The notes under the pieces: generated by a model
What the model was told of the DNA's origin: nothing
Seen by the model: the letters and a program-made list of their open reading frames with translations, nothing else
The model's database searches: none
Translations under genes and position numbers: made by a program
Shown here: positions 23,033-34,311 of the stretch, piece by piece
How positions within the stretch are numbered: position 1 is the first letter of the stretch
Layout: every line of letters begins with the position of its first letter
Assembly: GCF_002878395.1 (NCBI RefSeq)
Contig: NC_061120.1
Location: 116,548,705 to 116,612,704, forward strand
Length of the DNA stretch: 64,000 nucleotides
Direction: 5' to 3'
DNA from: Capsicum annuum
Lineage: Eukaryota; Streptophyta; Magnoliopsida; Solanales; Solanaceae

Positions 23033-23800
23033 AAAAGGTGGTATTACAATAGTTGAGAATGAAAATAATGACCTTTCTCTCGCCTAATCAATCATGGGGT
23101 GGAGGTTATGTATGGACAACCATAAATTGAATTCTTGGACCAAAAAACACCACTTCTCTATGCCCTTTATGGATCAAATCCTAGATATGTTAGTAACGGG
23201 AAGGGGAGAGGGGGTATTGCTCTCTAGATGGTTATTCGGGACACAATCAAATTTATATTGCTCCAGAAGACCAAGATAAGACATCATTCATGTGCCCCTA
23301 AGGAACATTTGCATTCAAGTGGATACCGTTTGGATTGTGCAAGGCACCAACAACTTTCTAATAGTGTATTTTATCAATCTTTGCACATATGGTTGAGGAT
23401 TTGATGGAAGACTTCATGGAAGATATCTCGGTGGTGGAAAACTCATTTGAGTAATGACTTGATCATCTAAGAAAGGTACTTGAGAGATGTATGGAAACCA
23501 ACCTTTTACTAAATTGGGAGAAAAGCCATTTTATGTTCAAGGAGGGTCTTGTGTTGGGCCGCAATATCTAAGTTAAGGGTATACAAGTTGATCAATCAAA
23601 GGTAGAGGTAATGGATAAGTTACTCACTCCCCCCTTCTGTAAAGGGTGTTTGGAGTTTCCTTTGTTATGATAATTTCTATATGTATTTTATAAGGATTTA
23701 TCCAAAATAGCTTATCCAATGTGGAAAATCCTTGAAAAGGAGGAAAATTCAAATTTTATGAAGAATACTTGAAGTCATTTACTTATTTTAAGGAGTTGCT
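23033..23800 (+). pseudogene. Reverse transcriptase remnant of element 4
   Basis: It resumes element 4 with KKGGITIVENENNDLS, then GWRLCMDNHKLN, the Athila-type entry to reverse transcriptase, and HHFSMPFMDQILDML. After frameshifts, a segment near 23418-23453 gives FMEDISVVENSF, where the family has FMDD, so one catalytic Asp is Glu. LLNWEKSHFMFKEGLVLG follows. The fingers region before KKGG is missing, lost with the element 5 junction. Confidence 0.75.
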
Positions 23801-24185
23801 TATATCGGCTTGTATTATTGTGGCTCTAAATTGGTTGACTCCATTTGGAGTGATGTGTGATGCAAGAAAAATTGCATTAGGAGCGGTGTTGGGTCAATGC
23901 TAAGAAAATTTATTTCATTTGATTTTATTATGGGAGCAAGAACTTGAATGATACTCAACATAACTATACAGTCACGAAGTAAGAATTTTTTGTTGTGGTT
24001 AATGCTTTTATAAAGTTTTGCACCTATTTGTTGGGCACAAAAACGGTGGTGCTCATTGATCATACCACTCTGAAATACCTCATAACAAATAAAAAAGTAA
24101 AGCCACTCTTAATTAGATTGATCTTACTTTAGCAAGAGTTTTATTTTTAGGTAAAAGAACAAAAGGGTTGCAAAAATCAAGAGGC
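23801..24185 (+). pseudogene. RNase H remnant of element 4
   Basis: A CDARKIALGAVLG segment (about 23858-23896), followed after frameshifts by a LIDHTTLKYL segment (about 24054-24083), matches Athila-type RNase H. The QEADHLSNLE tail overlaps the next domain. Stops and frameshifts are frequent. Confidence 0.65.
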
Positions 24186-24577
24186 CGATCATCTTTCAAA
24201 TCTTGAAAATAGTCATAAAAATCATGGTGAGATTGACATTGACTATTCTTTTCCCGATGAGCTATTCATTTCAATCCCTGAGAAACTTGCACAATGGTAT
24301 GCTGACCATACTAATTATATGTTGAGTGGAGTACTTCCTAAGGATCTTAGAAATCATCAAATAAAGTGGTTATTGTTCAATGTAAAAAAATATTTCTTGG
24401 ATAAATTATTTCTCTTATGAGAATATGAGGATGGTGTGATTAGGCGTTGTGTTACGAAAGTTGAAATAAAGGATATCCTTGAAGCATTCACACCTCACCT
24501 TTCGGTGGTCATCAATGGGGGTATTCAAATTGCCACCAAAGTTATTAATAAGGTTATTACTGGTCCACCATTTATAG
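24186..24577 (+). pseudogene. Integrase N-terminal remnant of element 4
   Basis: After the RNase H tail comes a FPDELFISI linker, then QWYADHTNYMLSGVLP and a DGVIRRCVTKVEIKDILEAF block. These match the approach to the zinc-binding domain of Athila-type integrase. The gene is cut at 24577 by the LTR of element 6. The catalytic core does not reappear after that element, so it has been deleted. Confidence 0.7.
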
Positions 24578-26777
24578 TGTAATACCCCGTACTAATCTTA
24601 GTTTGATTCAACTCTTAGTTGCATGTATGAGGGACAATTTCACTAATAATTAGGGATATAGCCATTTTTTAAGGCTTTTAATCTTGGAGGATTTTTAACT
24701 TTTAAGGGTCTTAAGGCATGTCTCAAAGAAGTTTTGGACTTTTTGAAAAAAGTTTAGTTCATGTTTGACTGATGAAACCAGAGGGCCATCGCAACAAAAC
24801 CACGTCGCAGCTCTATTCCCATTCTTACGCAGACCGCATCGCTTTACGGAAATGAACGACCCTAAAAGGACTGTATTGCGGTAAGCCTATCACATCCAAT
24901 ATTTTATTTAAATGGTTAAGGGGCAATTGAGTCTTTTAAACCTCAACCCAATCGTTCATATAATGAATTAGGCATTAGTTAGGACATAATTTTGCCCTTC
25001 TTCTCCAATTTTCCTCCAAAGAAAGCCATTCCCTTTCCCCAATAACTAAAATTTAATTCTTTCATCCCTAAGAAATCAAGAATTCAACTCCCTAAGTTCA
25101 AGAACCTTCATGAAAGCATCAAGATTTTTACATCCCTTTTAAGTTAAAAGCTTAAGGTATGTGGGGTGTTCATTCATGGGTTCCTTTCACCCATGGAGCC
25201 CAAAAACCTTCTTTTTAAGTAAAGAACATATTTTTCTATTATTATGGTATTTTATATTGATTAAGATGGGTTTAGTTCATATTTTAGTGATGATTTTAAT
25301 TCAATTCAGCCCATGAATTATTCTATGCAAAATTTTGAATTCCTCATGCTATGAATTTAAGTTTCCCATGCTTTATTCAAGTGAATTCCACGTTAACACT
25401 ACAACTTTATAATTTTAGTCATGTAATCATGTTGTTTTCTCCTATTTAAAGCATTCACATGTTTAAATTCATGATCCCCACATGTTTGATAGAATGTCTA
25501 TGCTTTTGGGTTTTTGATCATTCAGTATTGGTGGGTTATGGATACCCGATACCTACGTGTTTTACATAATTTTTAGATTTTAAACTATATTTCAATTAAA
25601 CAATGATTATTCCTATCTATTTAGTTATTATGATCTTCATAAGCACTATTAGTCATGAAATCATGTTCAGTTAAACTTAGTCTAGTTTTAGTTACAGTGT
25701 CAGTTTAGTTGGGAGTAGGATTTAACACCAGGTGAACTCAGGGATGGGGTCTCACCTTCTAGTAGAGGGTGTGACCCTTAGTAGCAATCGTTGAGTTACC
25801 AAACTATGTAGCCAGCATAAGTTAAAGATGTCTACCAAACAGTTGAGGGTTGACAAAGTGTTTCCCCATAAGTTGAGGGTGACATATATCTCAATAGAGC
25901 ACCTTCCAATTTAGGTTGACTCATTAGTCCTTCCGAACACTAGTTTAGTAGATCGACACAGCCAGTGTTAGTATCTGTGGAACGGTACTGACACCCTTCC
26001 AATTGGATTACAAGTTTGACCCAAATTAGCTTAGATTGGGGCATGTTGGTTAGATGATACCTCCCATAGTCTAAGTACAGTATTCAATATGTATATATAT
26101 TTAGTTTAGTTTTGCTTGACTAAACCATACAGACTCATAGTTATTCAGTTATATAGATTTTAGCCTTTCAGTTTATATATTATTTAAGAAATATGCATAT
26201 GCTTGGTCTTACATTCTTAGATGCTATTGCTTTCATGAGTTCATGATCAGTTATTTTATGTTGTTCAATTATTCCTTGTATTATATGCATAGTATCCCAT
26301 GCATTTTAGCCAGACCTCATTTCATGCATACTTTTTTTTGTGATATGATATCTTATATCATAGGTTTAGAGGCTAAGTTTCCTAATCCAAGTTAGACAGC
26401 TGGTGTTACTCAGCAGCAGTAGCGATGACTCCTTATCCATAGAGGACATGATTCATTATATCAGTTATTCTAGTAGTTCTTTATATTAAGTCAAAGGGAG
26501 TTAGTTGGGGGCTTGTCCCATCAACTCCTCAGTCATTTTGAGGGTTTTTAGACAAATATTTAGTTACTTTTAGCTTTCATTAGTTATCTAAGACACAATA
26601 GTTTTACATATTTCTGTATTTTAGTTTTCATTTGCTTATCAACTTATCTTCTATATATGTTGTATCAATGCCGTTTTATCCGATTCTTAAAGTAGGTACC
26701 ACCTTATGGGTTTGCTTGTGGGCAGTTATAACCATTAGCAATGTAGTCGAGGCTAAGGGTAGCCTCGGGTGATCACA
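24578..26777 (+). repeat. 5' LTR of element 6 (2.2 kb)
   Basis: Starts TGTAATACCCCG and ends GGTGATCACA. It carries a CG-rich patch (about 24780-24890), a donor-like site and hairpin (25154-25197) and iterated GTTGAGGGT-type words (about 25750-25890). It aligns with 31804-33313 with many differences, indicating age. Confidence 0.85.
25154..25197 (+). promoter_or_regulatory. Donor-like site and hairpin in the element 6 5' LTR
   Basis: AAG/GTATG has its GT at 25157-25158. Arm TTCATGGGT lies at 25173-25181, loop TCCTTTC at 25182-25188, and arm ACCCATGGA at 25189-25197; nine pairs form, one of them G-U. In the 3' LTR the matching arms ATAGAT (32461-32466) and AACCAT (32474-32479) have decayed. 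Confidence 0.65.
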
Positions 26778-26781
26778 AAAC

Positions 26782-26796
26782 TTTGTATCAAAGCCC
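26782..26796 (+). other. Primer binding site of element 6 (iMet tRNA type, decayed)
   Basis: TTGTATCAAAGCCC, a few bases after the LTR, corresponds to TGGTATCAGAGCC with G-to-A/T type changes. Confidence 0.7.
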
Positions 26797-26980
26797 AAGA
26801 TTTTATATTGTCCTAGGGTGTCTGAAAGCCACATTGAGTAGAGTCTTGTATATGAGTGTGAAGCGCGCCACACTTATGGAAAAGAATGTATGAGACATTT
26901 TAAGAAAAGTTTCCTTTATTTTAATATTCATGTTGTGTAAATGAGCATGAACTTTATTTTAACTCTCTTTCTAACTCATC

Positions 26981-26997
26981 GTTCATTCTATTTACAG
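26981..26997 (+). promoter_or_regulatory. Splice-acceptor-like site before gag of element 6
   Basis: A T-rich run ends TTTACAG at 26997, three bases before the gag ATG at 27001. Element 9 (46397-46398) and element 11 (63948-63947, minus) have equivalent TATAG ends just before their gag ATG. In element 10 the final AG reads AA. Confidence 0.5.
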
Positions 26998-27000
26998 ACT

Positions 27001-28140
27001 ATGCCTCTTAGAATAAATAACGAAAAAAGGAACGGGGACCAGCCCACACCTCCACCTATTATGGTAGATACCCTAAACAAACATGTATCTCACACATAGG
27101 TTAGAGCTACTTTTACTACTTTACACCATTTAGTAGCTTTTTAAAATAATTAGGGAGCTATTGCCCCAGCCAATCTAGTGGCAAATACAACTGCAGCTAG
27201 GATTTGGGATTTCACCTGAATGAATCCCCCATTATTTTTGGGATCCATGTTTTAAGAGAATTCACAAGAGTTTCTTGATATGGTTCAAAAGGTGAAAGAT
27301 ATTATGAGAATCACTTTAAGTGAGAGTACAGAGTTGACTACATATCAGTTGCTGGATGTAGCTCACACTTTGTTTAAGCAGTGGAAAGAGGATCAAGGTA
27401 TTGATGCAGGGCCTGTTGAGTGGGAGAAATTTGTCATGCTTTTATAGATATATTCTTTCCATTAGAGTTGAGAGAGGCTAAGATTCAGGAGTTCATTAAT
27501 TTGAAGCAGGGCAGAATAAGTATAAATGAGTACTCGCTTAAGTTTACCCAGTTAGCGAGGCATGCTCCTTATATGGTTGCATATAATGTCTAGAATGAGT
27601 AAGTTTGTGTCTGGTATAGCTTATAGTGTTGTTAAGGAGTGTAGGATTGCCATGTTAATTAAGGATATGGACTTCTAGACTTATGATTCACGCTCAACAG
27701 ATTAAAGAAGAGAGGCTTAAGGAGAAAGAGAGAAAGAATAAGAAGGCCAGAATAGGTAGTTTTATCTTTTCTCAGCCAAGGTTGGAAGGTGGTAAATATT
27801 CTTAGTTTTGTAAGAAGTTCTCAAACCCATCTCCATCTTCATCTAGTGTGCCAATGCCAAAGTTCTGGCAAGATAGTCAGGATAAGGCACCAGGCTCTAA
27901 GTCCCAGGGTAGTGCCAATAGTGGTCAAACTAATCTGCTCTACGGTAAATATGGTAGGCATCATCGAGGTATGTAGAGCTAGAAGTGATATATCTTTTTT
28001 ATATGTCAAGCTGGGCCATAGACTCAGAGATTTCCCAAAGTTTGGTCAGCAGGGTCAGTCCAACTGTCCTCTAGTTCTAGCTGGTTGCCTGACTCAGCAG
28101 GGTGTTTTTTCCAGCACAACCAGTGGGCAACATTAAATTA
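27001..28140 (+). pseudogene. gag: gag remnant of element 6
   Basis: ATG at 27001 begins MPLRIN and a Pro-rich segment. The capsid region follows as MNPPLF, EFLDMVQKVKDIM, a YQLLDVAH segment and a WEKFVM block, with frameshifts near 27445 and stops replacing Gln, Arg or Trp codons. In the knuckle near 27988-28030 (SFLYVKLGHRLRDF) all three Cys positions are replaced while the His remains. The 115-codon open stretch 27789-28136 covers this tail. It cannot make capsid. Confidence 0.75.
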
Positions 28141-28640
28141 GGTTATATGCCCTTCAAACTAGGCATGATCAGGAAAGTTCTCCTGATGTATTCACAGGTA
28201 AGTTATAAGTATTTCATCTATGTGCTTATGTTTTATTACACCTAGACATTCACTCTTATTTCTAACCCCTATATAGCAGTCAATTTTACTGTTAGTCGAG
28301 AACTTTAGTAGAACCTTTCTCAGTTTCTACCTAATGGGTAAATCTATTATAGCCAGACGGGTGTAAAGAAATTACCCAATCATAGTATCTAAAAAAATTA
28401 TCTCAGTTAATCTTGTGTAGTTACAGATGACTGATTTGGATGACATTCTCTACATGGATTGGCTCCACTCATGCTATTCCTTAGTTGATTGTATAAATAT
28501 AGTCGTTCAATTTTAGTTTCTTAATGAACTAGTCATTGAATGGAGGGGTAGTACCTCTATGCTTAGGCGTCAGATCATTTCTTATTTTAAGGCAGGAAAA
28601 ATAATATCTAAATAGTATGTTTGCCATCTTGTTCAAGTCA
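28141..28640 (+). pseudogene. Protease remnant of element 6
   Basis: The active-site region (about 28235-28290) is badly decayed. An EPFSVST-like segment, MTDLDDILYMDWLHSCY and VVQFQFLNE follow in the expected order, so the domain is recognisable mainly by its second half. Confidence 0.6.
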
Positions 28641-29480
28641 ATGACTCAAGTTCTGAGACTCTAAGTCTTGGGTCAGCGTTAGTAATAAGATAATTTCCAG
28701 ATATGTTCCCTAAAGAACTTACCAGAAATCGTCTTAAAAGCAAAATTGACTTTGAAATAGATCGACCTCCATATTCCCAGCCTATCTCTATTCCTCCATA
28801 AAAAATTGCCCAAGACAAGTATAGGAAATTAAAAGAATAGTTGAAATATCTATTAGATAAGGGATTCATCAAGCCTAGTGTTTCGCCATAGGGCACTCTA
28901 GTCTTGTTCTTCCATAAGAAAGATAGTTCTCTCAGAATGCGTGTTGATTGTCATCAGTTGAACAAAGTCATAATAAAGAATAAGTATCCACTCCCTAGGA
29001 TTGATGACTTGTTCGACCAACTTTAGGGTGTTAGTTACTTCTTTAAGATAAATCTTAGTTTTGGCAATCATCAGCTCAGAGTTAGAGAATGTGATATTCC
29101 AAAAATTGCTTTCAGAACTCGGTAAGGTCACTTTGAATTCCTAGTTATGTCTTTTGCACTAACAAATGCCCCTGCAGCTTTCATGGACATGATTAATAGA
29201 GTGTTCAAGCAGTACTTAGACAATTTTGTTATAGTCTTCACTAATGATATTCTTGTCTATCTCATAGTGAAAAAGATCATGCAGACTATCTAAGAATTGT
29301 ATTGCAGACCTTTAGAACTCATGAGTTTTTTTCAATTTCAGTAAGTGCATGTTTTGGATAAGATAATTATCATTTATTGGCCATATTATTTCAAGTAATG
29401 GTATTTGGGTTGACCCTCAAATGACCAAAGAAGTGAGAAACTATTTCACCATCAGATATTAGGAGTTTCTTGGGTTTGGC
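28641..29480 (+). pseudogene. Reverse transcriptase remnant of element 6
   Basis: Segments in order: [76 protein letters not shown] and [12 protein letters not shown]. The catalytic FIDD pair therefore reads TND: the first Asp is Asn at 29243-29245. Stops replace several Gln codons, and frameshifts follow after 29270. Confidence 0.8.
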
Positions 29481-30010
29481 CAGCTATTACAGATGGTTTA
29501 TTGAAGGTTTTTCTTCTATTACGTCCCCCATATCTCAATTGACTCAGAAAAATGTCCAATTTTAGTGGTCAAGTTCTTGCAAGAAGAGTTTTTAGGAGTT
29601 GAATACTAGACTCACTTAATCCATAGTATCAACTTTGCCAGATGGTTTGGATGGGTTTGTAGTTTATTGTGATGCTTCCTTAGTCGGTATTGGTTGTGTA
29701 TTAATGCAGAGAGGTATGGTCATAGCCTATGCCTCTAGAAATTTTAAAACCCCTGACAAGATTTATCCTACCCATGATTTTAAGTTGGCAGCTGTTGTCT
29801 TTGTATTAAAAATTTAGAGTCATTATCCTTATGGAATTCATGTTGATGTGTTCACGGATCAAAAAAGTTTGCAGTATGTGTTCTCGCAGAAAGATTTGAA
29901 TCTTTGATAGAGAAGGTGGTTAGAGTTATTAAAAGATTATGACTTGAGTGTTTTGTATTATATGGACAAAGCCAATGTAGTAGCAGATGCCCTTACTAGA
30001 TTATCTACAG
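29481..30010 (+). pseudogene. RNase H remnant of element 6
   Basis: The open stretch 29635-29817 reads [38 protein letters not shown]. The catalytic Asp of YCDAS is kept, but the Glu after THD is Lys. DVFTDQKSLQYVF follows after a stop, then KANVVADAL near 29970-29995. Confidence 0.8.
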
Positions 30011-30199
30011 TAGTCTTGCGAATGTTGGGGAGGATAAGAAGAAGTTAGTTAGGGAGGTTCACCAGCTTCCTAGGTTAGGCATTCTGTTGGTTTATTCAGC
30101 CGAGGGTAGTATATAGGTTCAAAATCTTCATTGGTTGCTGAAGCAAAAGAAAATCAAGATAGGGATCCCAGTTTTGTTATGATAAAAGAAACAGTTAGA

Positions 30200-31210
30200 G
30201 ATCATAGAGGTTCTCTCCCAAAGGGGAGATGGTATGCTTCGTTATCAGGGAAGGTTAAGTGTTCCATGTGTTGATAATTTGAGGAAACTAATTTTTGCAA
30301 AAGCATATGGTGCGTGATATTCTATTCATCCATGAGCCACTATGATATACCATCACTTTCGGGAAAGCTATTGGTGGAATGATATGAAAAAGGACAATAT
30401 AGAATTTGTGTCTTAGTATTTAAACTATAAGTAAGTTAAAGTTGAGAACTAGAGGCCTTGTGGTACATTTTAGAAGTTCAGTATCCCCAATTGGATGTGG
30501 GAAGTGGTGAACATAGATTTTGTGACAATTTTAACTCGTACATGTCGTCAGCATAATTTGATATGGGTCATTGTAGATAGAATGACTAAATCAGCTTATT
30601 TCATGTCAGTTCATACTTCATACTAAACTAAGGATTATGCCAGGCTTTATATTAGAGAGTTGGTTAAGTTTTTTGGAATTCCATTATCTATAATTTTAGA
30701 TAGAAGTATTTAGTTTACCTCTTAATTTTGGAAGGCTTTTTAGAAAGATCATAGTGCCCAAGTTTATCTTAGTACTTTTCATCCTCAGATAAATGATTCG
30801 GCAGAAAAGGCCATTCAAACCTTAGAGGACATATTGTGATAATATGTTATTGACTTTAAAGGTAGTTTGGATAACCATAACCTTTGACTAAGTTTGCCTA
30901 AAATAATAGCTATCACTCCAATATACAAATGTCTCTATTTAAGGCTCTCTATGGGAGGAGGTGTAGATCTACTATTGGTTGGTTCAAGGTAGGTGAGGCT
31001 ACTTTCATAGGGCCAAATTTAGTATTCGATACGATGGAGAAATTTTTGTTGATTAGGGAGAGGCTGAAGATTGCACATAGCTGTCAGAAATCTTATGCAT
31101 ATATGAGAAGGGGATACCTTGAGTTTGATGTTAGTGACTTATCCTATTTGAAAATCTCACCTATGAACGGAGTAAAAAAATTTGGCAAGAAGGGGAAGTT
31201 CAGTCCCTAA
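30200..31210 (+). pseudogene. Integrase remnant of element 6
   Basis: The zinc-binding region (about 30300-30440) is scrambled. The core shows VVNIDFV with the first Asp, a VIVDRMTKSAYF segment, ILDRS before a stop with the second Asp, and SAEKAIQTLED with the Glu. The post-core stretch 30929-31210 (LYGRRCRSTIGWFKVGE, SPMNGVKKFGKKGKFSP) is open for 93 codons. All three catalytic acids survive in a frame broken many times. Confidence 0.8.
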
Positions 31211-31585
31211 ACTATTGGTCCTTATTGAATCTTGAACCATTTTTGGAAGGTAGCTTATGAGCTAGAGTTACCTAAAGATTTAGCATATGTGCATCTGGTA
31301 TTTCATGTTTCTTTTTTAAAGAAGAGTATTGGAAATCCAGACATTGTTACTCCTTTAGAAAGTGCAGTTGTTAAGGATAGCCTTTCTTTCGAAGAAGTCA
31401 CATTTAAGATCCTAGATCGTCGGATTCATAGACTAAGGAACAAAAAAGTTTCCTTGATTAAAGTTACATGGCAGAATCAGTCTATTGTGGGAACTACTTG
31501 GGAAGCAGAAATAGATATGCATACCAAGTACCCTCATCTTTTCACCGCAAACTCAGACTCAGCTTCAGTTAAAAGTTTTTCTTAG
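31211..31585 (+). pseudogene. Chromodomain-like C-terminus of element 6
   Basis: The open stretch 31232-31585 reads KVAYELELPKDLAYVHLVF, VSFLKKSIGNP, DSLSFEEVTFKILDRRIHRL, VTWQNQSIVGTTWEAE and YPHLF before its stop. This is the group II chromodomain tail, thought to guide integration to particular chromatin. It is one of the least damaged coding pieces here. Confidence 0.8.
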
Positions 31586-31790
31586 ATTGACTCTTTCCCA
31601 TTCTAAGTTCCAGCTATATAATCATCCACATGTCATTGCATGCATTGACAAAGTTAGTTCATTTCATGTATCATGTTTTTGAATCAGTTATGTAATCATG
31701 TTTCTAGACATGTATGTTCAGTATGTGATCTTAGGTTTTTTAGTACAGTGCTCTCAATCTAACTAGTCTCATTCAAACACGAATGTTCCT

Positions 31791-31803
31791 AAGGGGGAGA
31801 TAG
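31791..31803 (+). other. Polypurine tract of element 6
   Basis: AAGGGGGAGATAG directly before the 3' LTR start TGTATTACCC. Confidence 0.85.
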
Positions 31804-33313
31804 TGTATTACCCTGTACTAATCTTAGTTTTATTCATCTCTTAGTGGCATGCATAAGGATATTAAGGCCTAAACATTTTACAAAGTTTTAGGGACTTAGT
31901 TATTTTTTAAGGCTTCTAAACTTACAGGATTTTAACTTGGTCTTCCTGGCCATCAAATATTGGTTTTTAAGTTAATTCATATTTAGGGGTGTAAGGAGCA
32001 TATCGCAGAGAGGTTTTAGATTTTTTAAAAAAAGTTTGGGTCATATTTGGATCAAAACACCAGAGGGTCATTATGAAAAGCCCGCATCATGGCTCTACTC
32101 CCATTCTAATGCAGACTATGTTGCGGTGAGGGAAATGAATGTCTGCGATAGAAAGATATCGCGATAATCCTGTCTCATCCAATTTTTGATTTAACTGGTT
32201 GAGATAAAATTGTGTCTTTCCCCCCTAAACCCAACCCATCATATCATGACTTGGGTATCAGTTGGGGCATACTTTTGCCCTATTTCACCAATTTTCCTCC
32301 CAAAAAAAGGTATTTTCTTTCCCCGAGAACACAAATTCAATTCCTTCATCCATGAAAAATAAAGAATTCAAGTTCCCCAAGTTTAAGTACCTTCAAGAAA
32401 GCATCAATATTGGTGTTTCTCTTTCAAGTTAAAAGCTTAAGGTATGTGTTGTGTTCGTTCATAGATTCCTTCAAACCATGGAGCCTAAAACCCATATTTT
32501 TAAATAAATAATGAATTTTTTGTATTGTTATGGTATTTTATATTGCTTAAGATGGGTTTGATTAATAATTTCATGGTGATTTTAATTCAATTCAGCCCAT
32601 GTATAATTCCATGAAAGATTTTGAATTCCTCATGCTATGAATGTGAGTTTCCCATTCTTTATTCAAGTGAATTCTACGTTAACTCTTCAAATTTATGATT
32701 TCAGTCATGTAATAATTTTTTCACCGATTGAAATCATTCCTATGTTCAAATTCATGATCCTAGTATATTTGATGGAATGTCTATGCTTATGGGTTTTGAA
32801 CCATGATCCTATACTACAGTTTTGAAGCTTGTTATTACATTCAATGATCATTCAGTGCTGGTGGATTTTGAATACCTGATACCTATGACTTTTATGAGAC
32901 TTTCATATTTTAAAGTATGATTCAGTTAAACAGTGATTATTCCAATCTATTTAGTTATTATGTTCATAATGAGCACTATTAGTAATGAAATATGTTCAGT
33001 TAAACTCAGTCTAGTTTTAGGTCCATTGTAAGTTTAGTAGGGAGAAGGATTTAGCACTGATCTAACTTAGAGATGAGGGATCACCTGACAGTAAATGGTG
33101 TACCCTTAGTAGCAATCCCCGAGTCATAGAACTATGTAGCCAGTATAGGTTAGAATGTCTACCTGCCAGTTGAGGGTTAAAAAGTGTTTACATGCCAGTT
33201 GAGGGTGACACATATATTATTTGGGCATCGGCCAGTTTAGGGTGACTCATTAGTCCTTTGGGACACTCGCTTAGTGGATCCACACAGCTAGTGTTAGTAC
33301 TCGTGGCACAGTA
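31804..33313 (+). repeat. 3' LTR of element 6, truncated
   Basis: It aligns with the first two thirds of 24578-26777. It stops after a GTACTCACA-like point corresponding to about 25990, leaving about 790 bases missing. Element 4's post-pol sequence follows directly. Confidence 0.8.
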
Positions 33314-34311
33314 CTCACATAGCCTACCCATACATAAAATAGTATCCTTAGCTATTCATTTTGAGCCTTCAAAACTTTCTTCAGCAACCATATCACAAGC
33401 CTTGAACCATTTAAAGTTTATAACCCGACCCTTCTTGAACTTAAAAAATAAAAATTGAGGCTAAATGCCAAAGTTGGGGGTGGTAAATCTTGGGATATGT
33501 GACTTTGTGCCATGATATTGTAAGTGGATACCTAAGAACATAAGCAAAGAAAGAAAGCAATAAAGTGAAAAAGAAAGGAATAATCAAAATAATAGCATAG
33601 ATTTCAATAGGATAGTCCAAAAGCGAGTGATTTCAAAGAGATGGGTATGTCCAAAAGTAGGCATGTCTGAATTTTGGAAACAAATAAAGTGATCTATGCT
33701 CAAAAGTTGGGTTGAATGGTGTGATGTAGATGTTCTAGGAGGGTTTATTCACTTTGTTCCTAAATGAGATCCTACCCTTTCCCGAACCTATGTTATAAGC
33801 TTGAAAAAGCCCATCTAGATTTTTAACCAAATGTATTCAAAGTGGTAGAGATTTAAAATAAGGGCAAACATAAAGTATGGTACTTGTTAGCATTGCGAGA
33901 GTCTTTGTGATAGTGAGTCTTTTTCACTAAAGTACCTTGTTGCATAATAGATAAGTTGTTGTGTCGAATTTTCTTTTCATAAGGAGACATGTAGACTAAT
34001 TAAGGCAGGTGAAATTTTCATCTTTAAAAAATAAGGCAAAGGAGTATAATTGAGTCACTATCGATAGAGAGTTACTTCTAGGGTGTTGGTGATTGTTCTA
34101 TTATTTGTTCTTTAAAGTCTTTTGCATTCTTTAAATTGTGTTTCATGTGAGGGGAGTCGTGAGAATAGTTTTGCCAATGCTTGAGAGCTACTTGTTGGTG
34201 TTAATCAAGTCTGAATTCATTGTGATCATTGGTCAAATAATTAGGCTTAAATTTGTATAGTCTCATTGAGTAGTGTTTCTTGAGGTAAGAAAAAGTTTAA
34301 GTTAAGGGTGT
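33314..34311 (+). mobile_element. 3' noncoding tail of element 4
   Basis: About 1 kb between pol and the 3' LTR. It includes the AAAGTTGGGGGTGG-type purine run (about 33466-33484) usual in Athila/Tat-like elements, and an A-rich zone. It ends in a purine-rich run before the LTR at 34312. I see no envelope-like frame; the open stretch 33258-33458 straddles the deletion junction and has no meaning. Confidence 0.6.

Larger units (their letters stand above)
24578..33313 (+). mobile_element. Element 6: chromovirus with a complete internal region and truncated 3' LTR
   Basis: A 5' LTR (24578-26777), a decayed iMet primer site, an acceptor-like site, gag, protease, reverse transcriptase, RNase H, integrase, chromodomain, polypurine tract and 1.5 kb of 3' LTR follow each other without another insertion. 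It inserted in element 4 integrase. The 3' LTR stops at about 33313 at a point corresponding to about 25990 in the 5' LTR, and element 4's post-pol region follows. No duplication can be seen because the right edge is deleted. Confidence 0.85.

Noticed and set aside
33314..34311. Envelope-like gene after pol in element 4
   Set aside because: Some Athila-type elements carry one, but this tail has no long frame or membrane-type segment.
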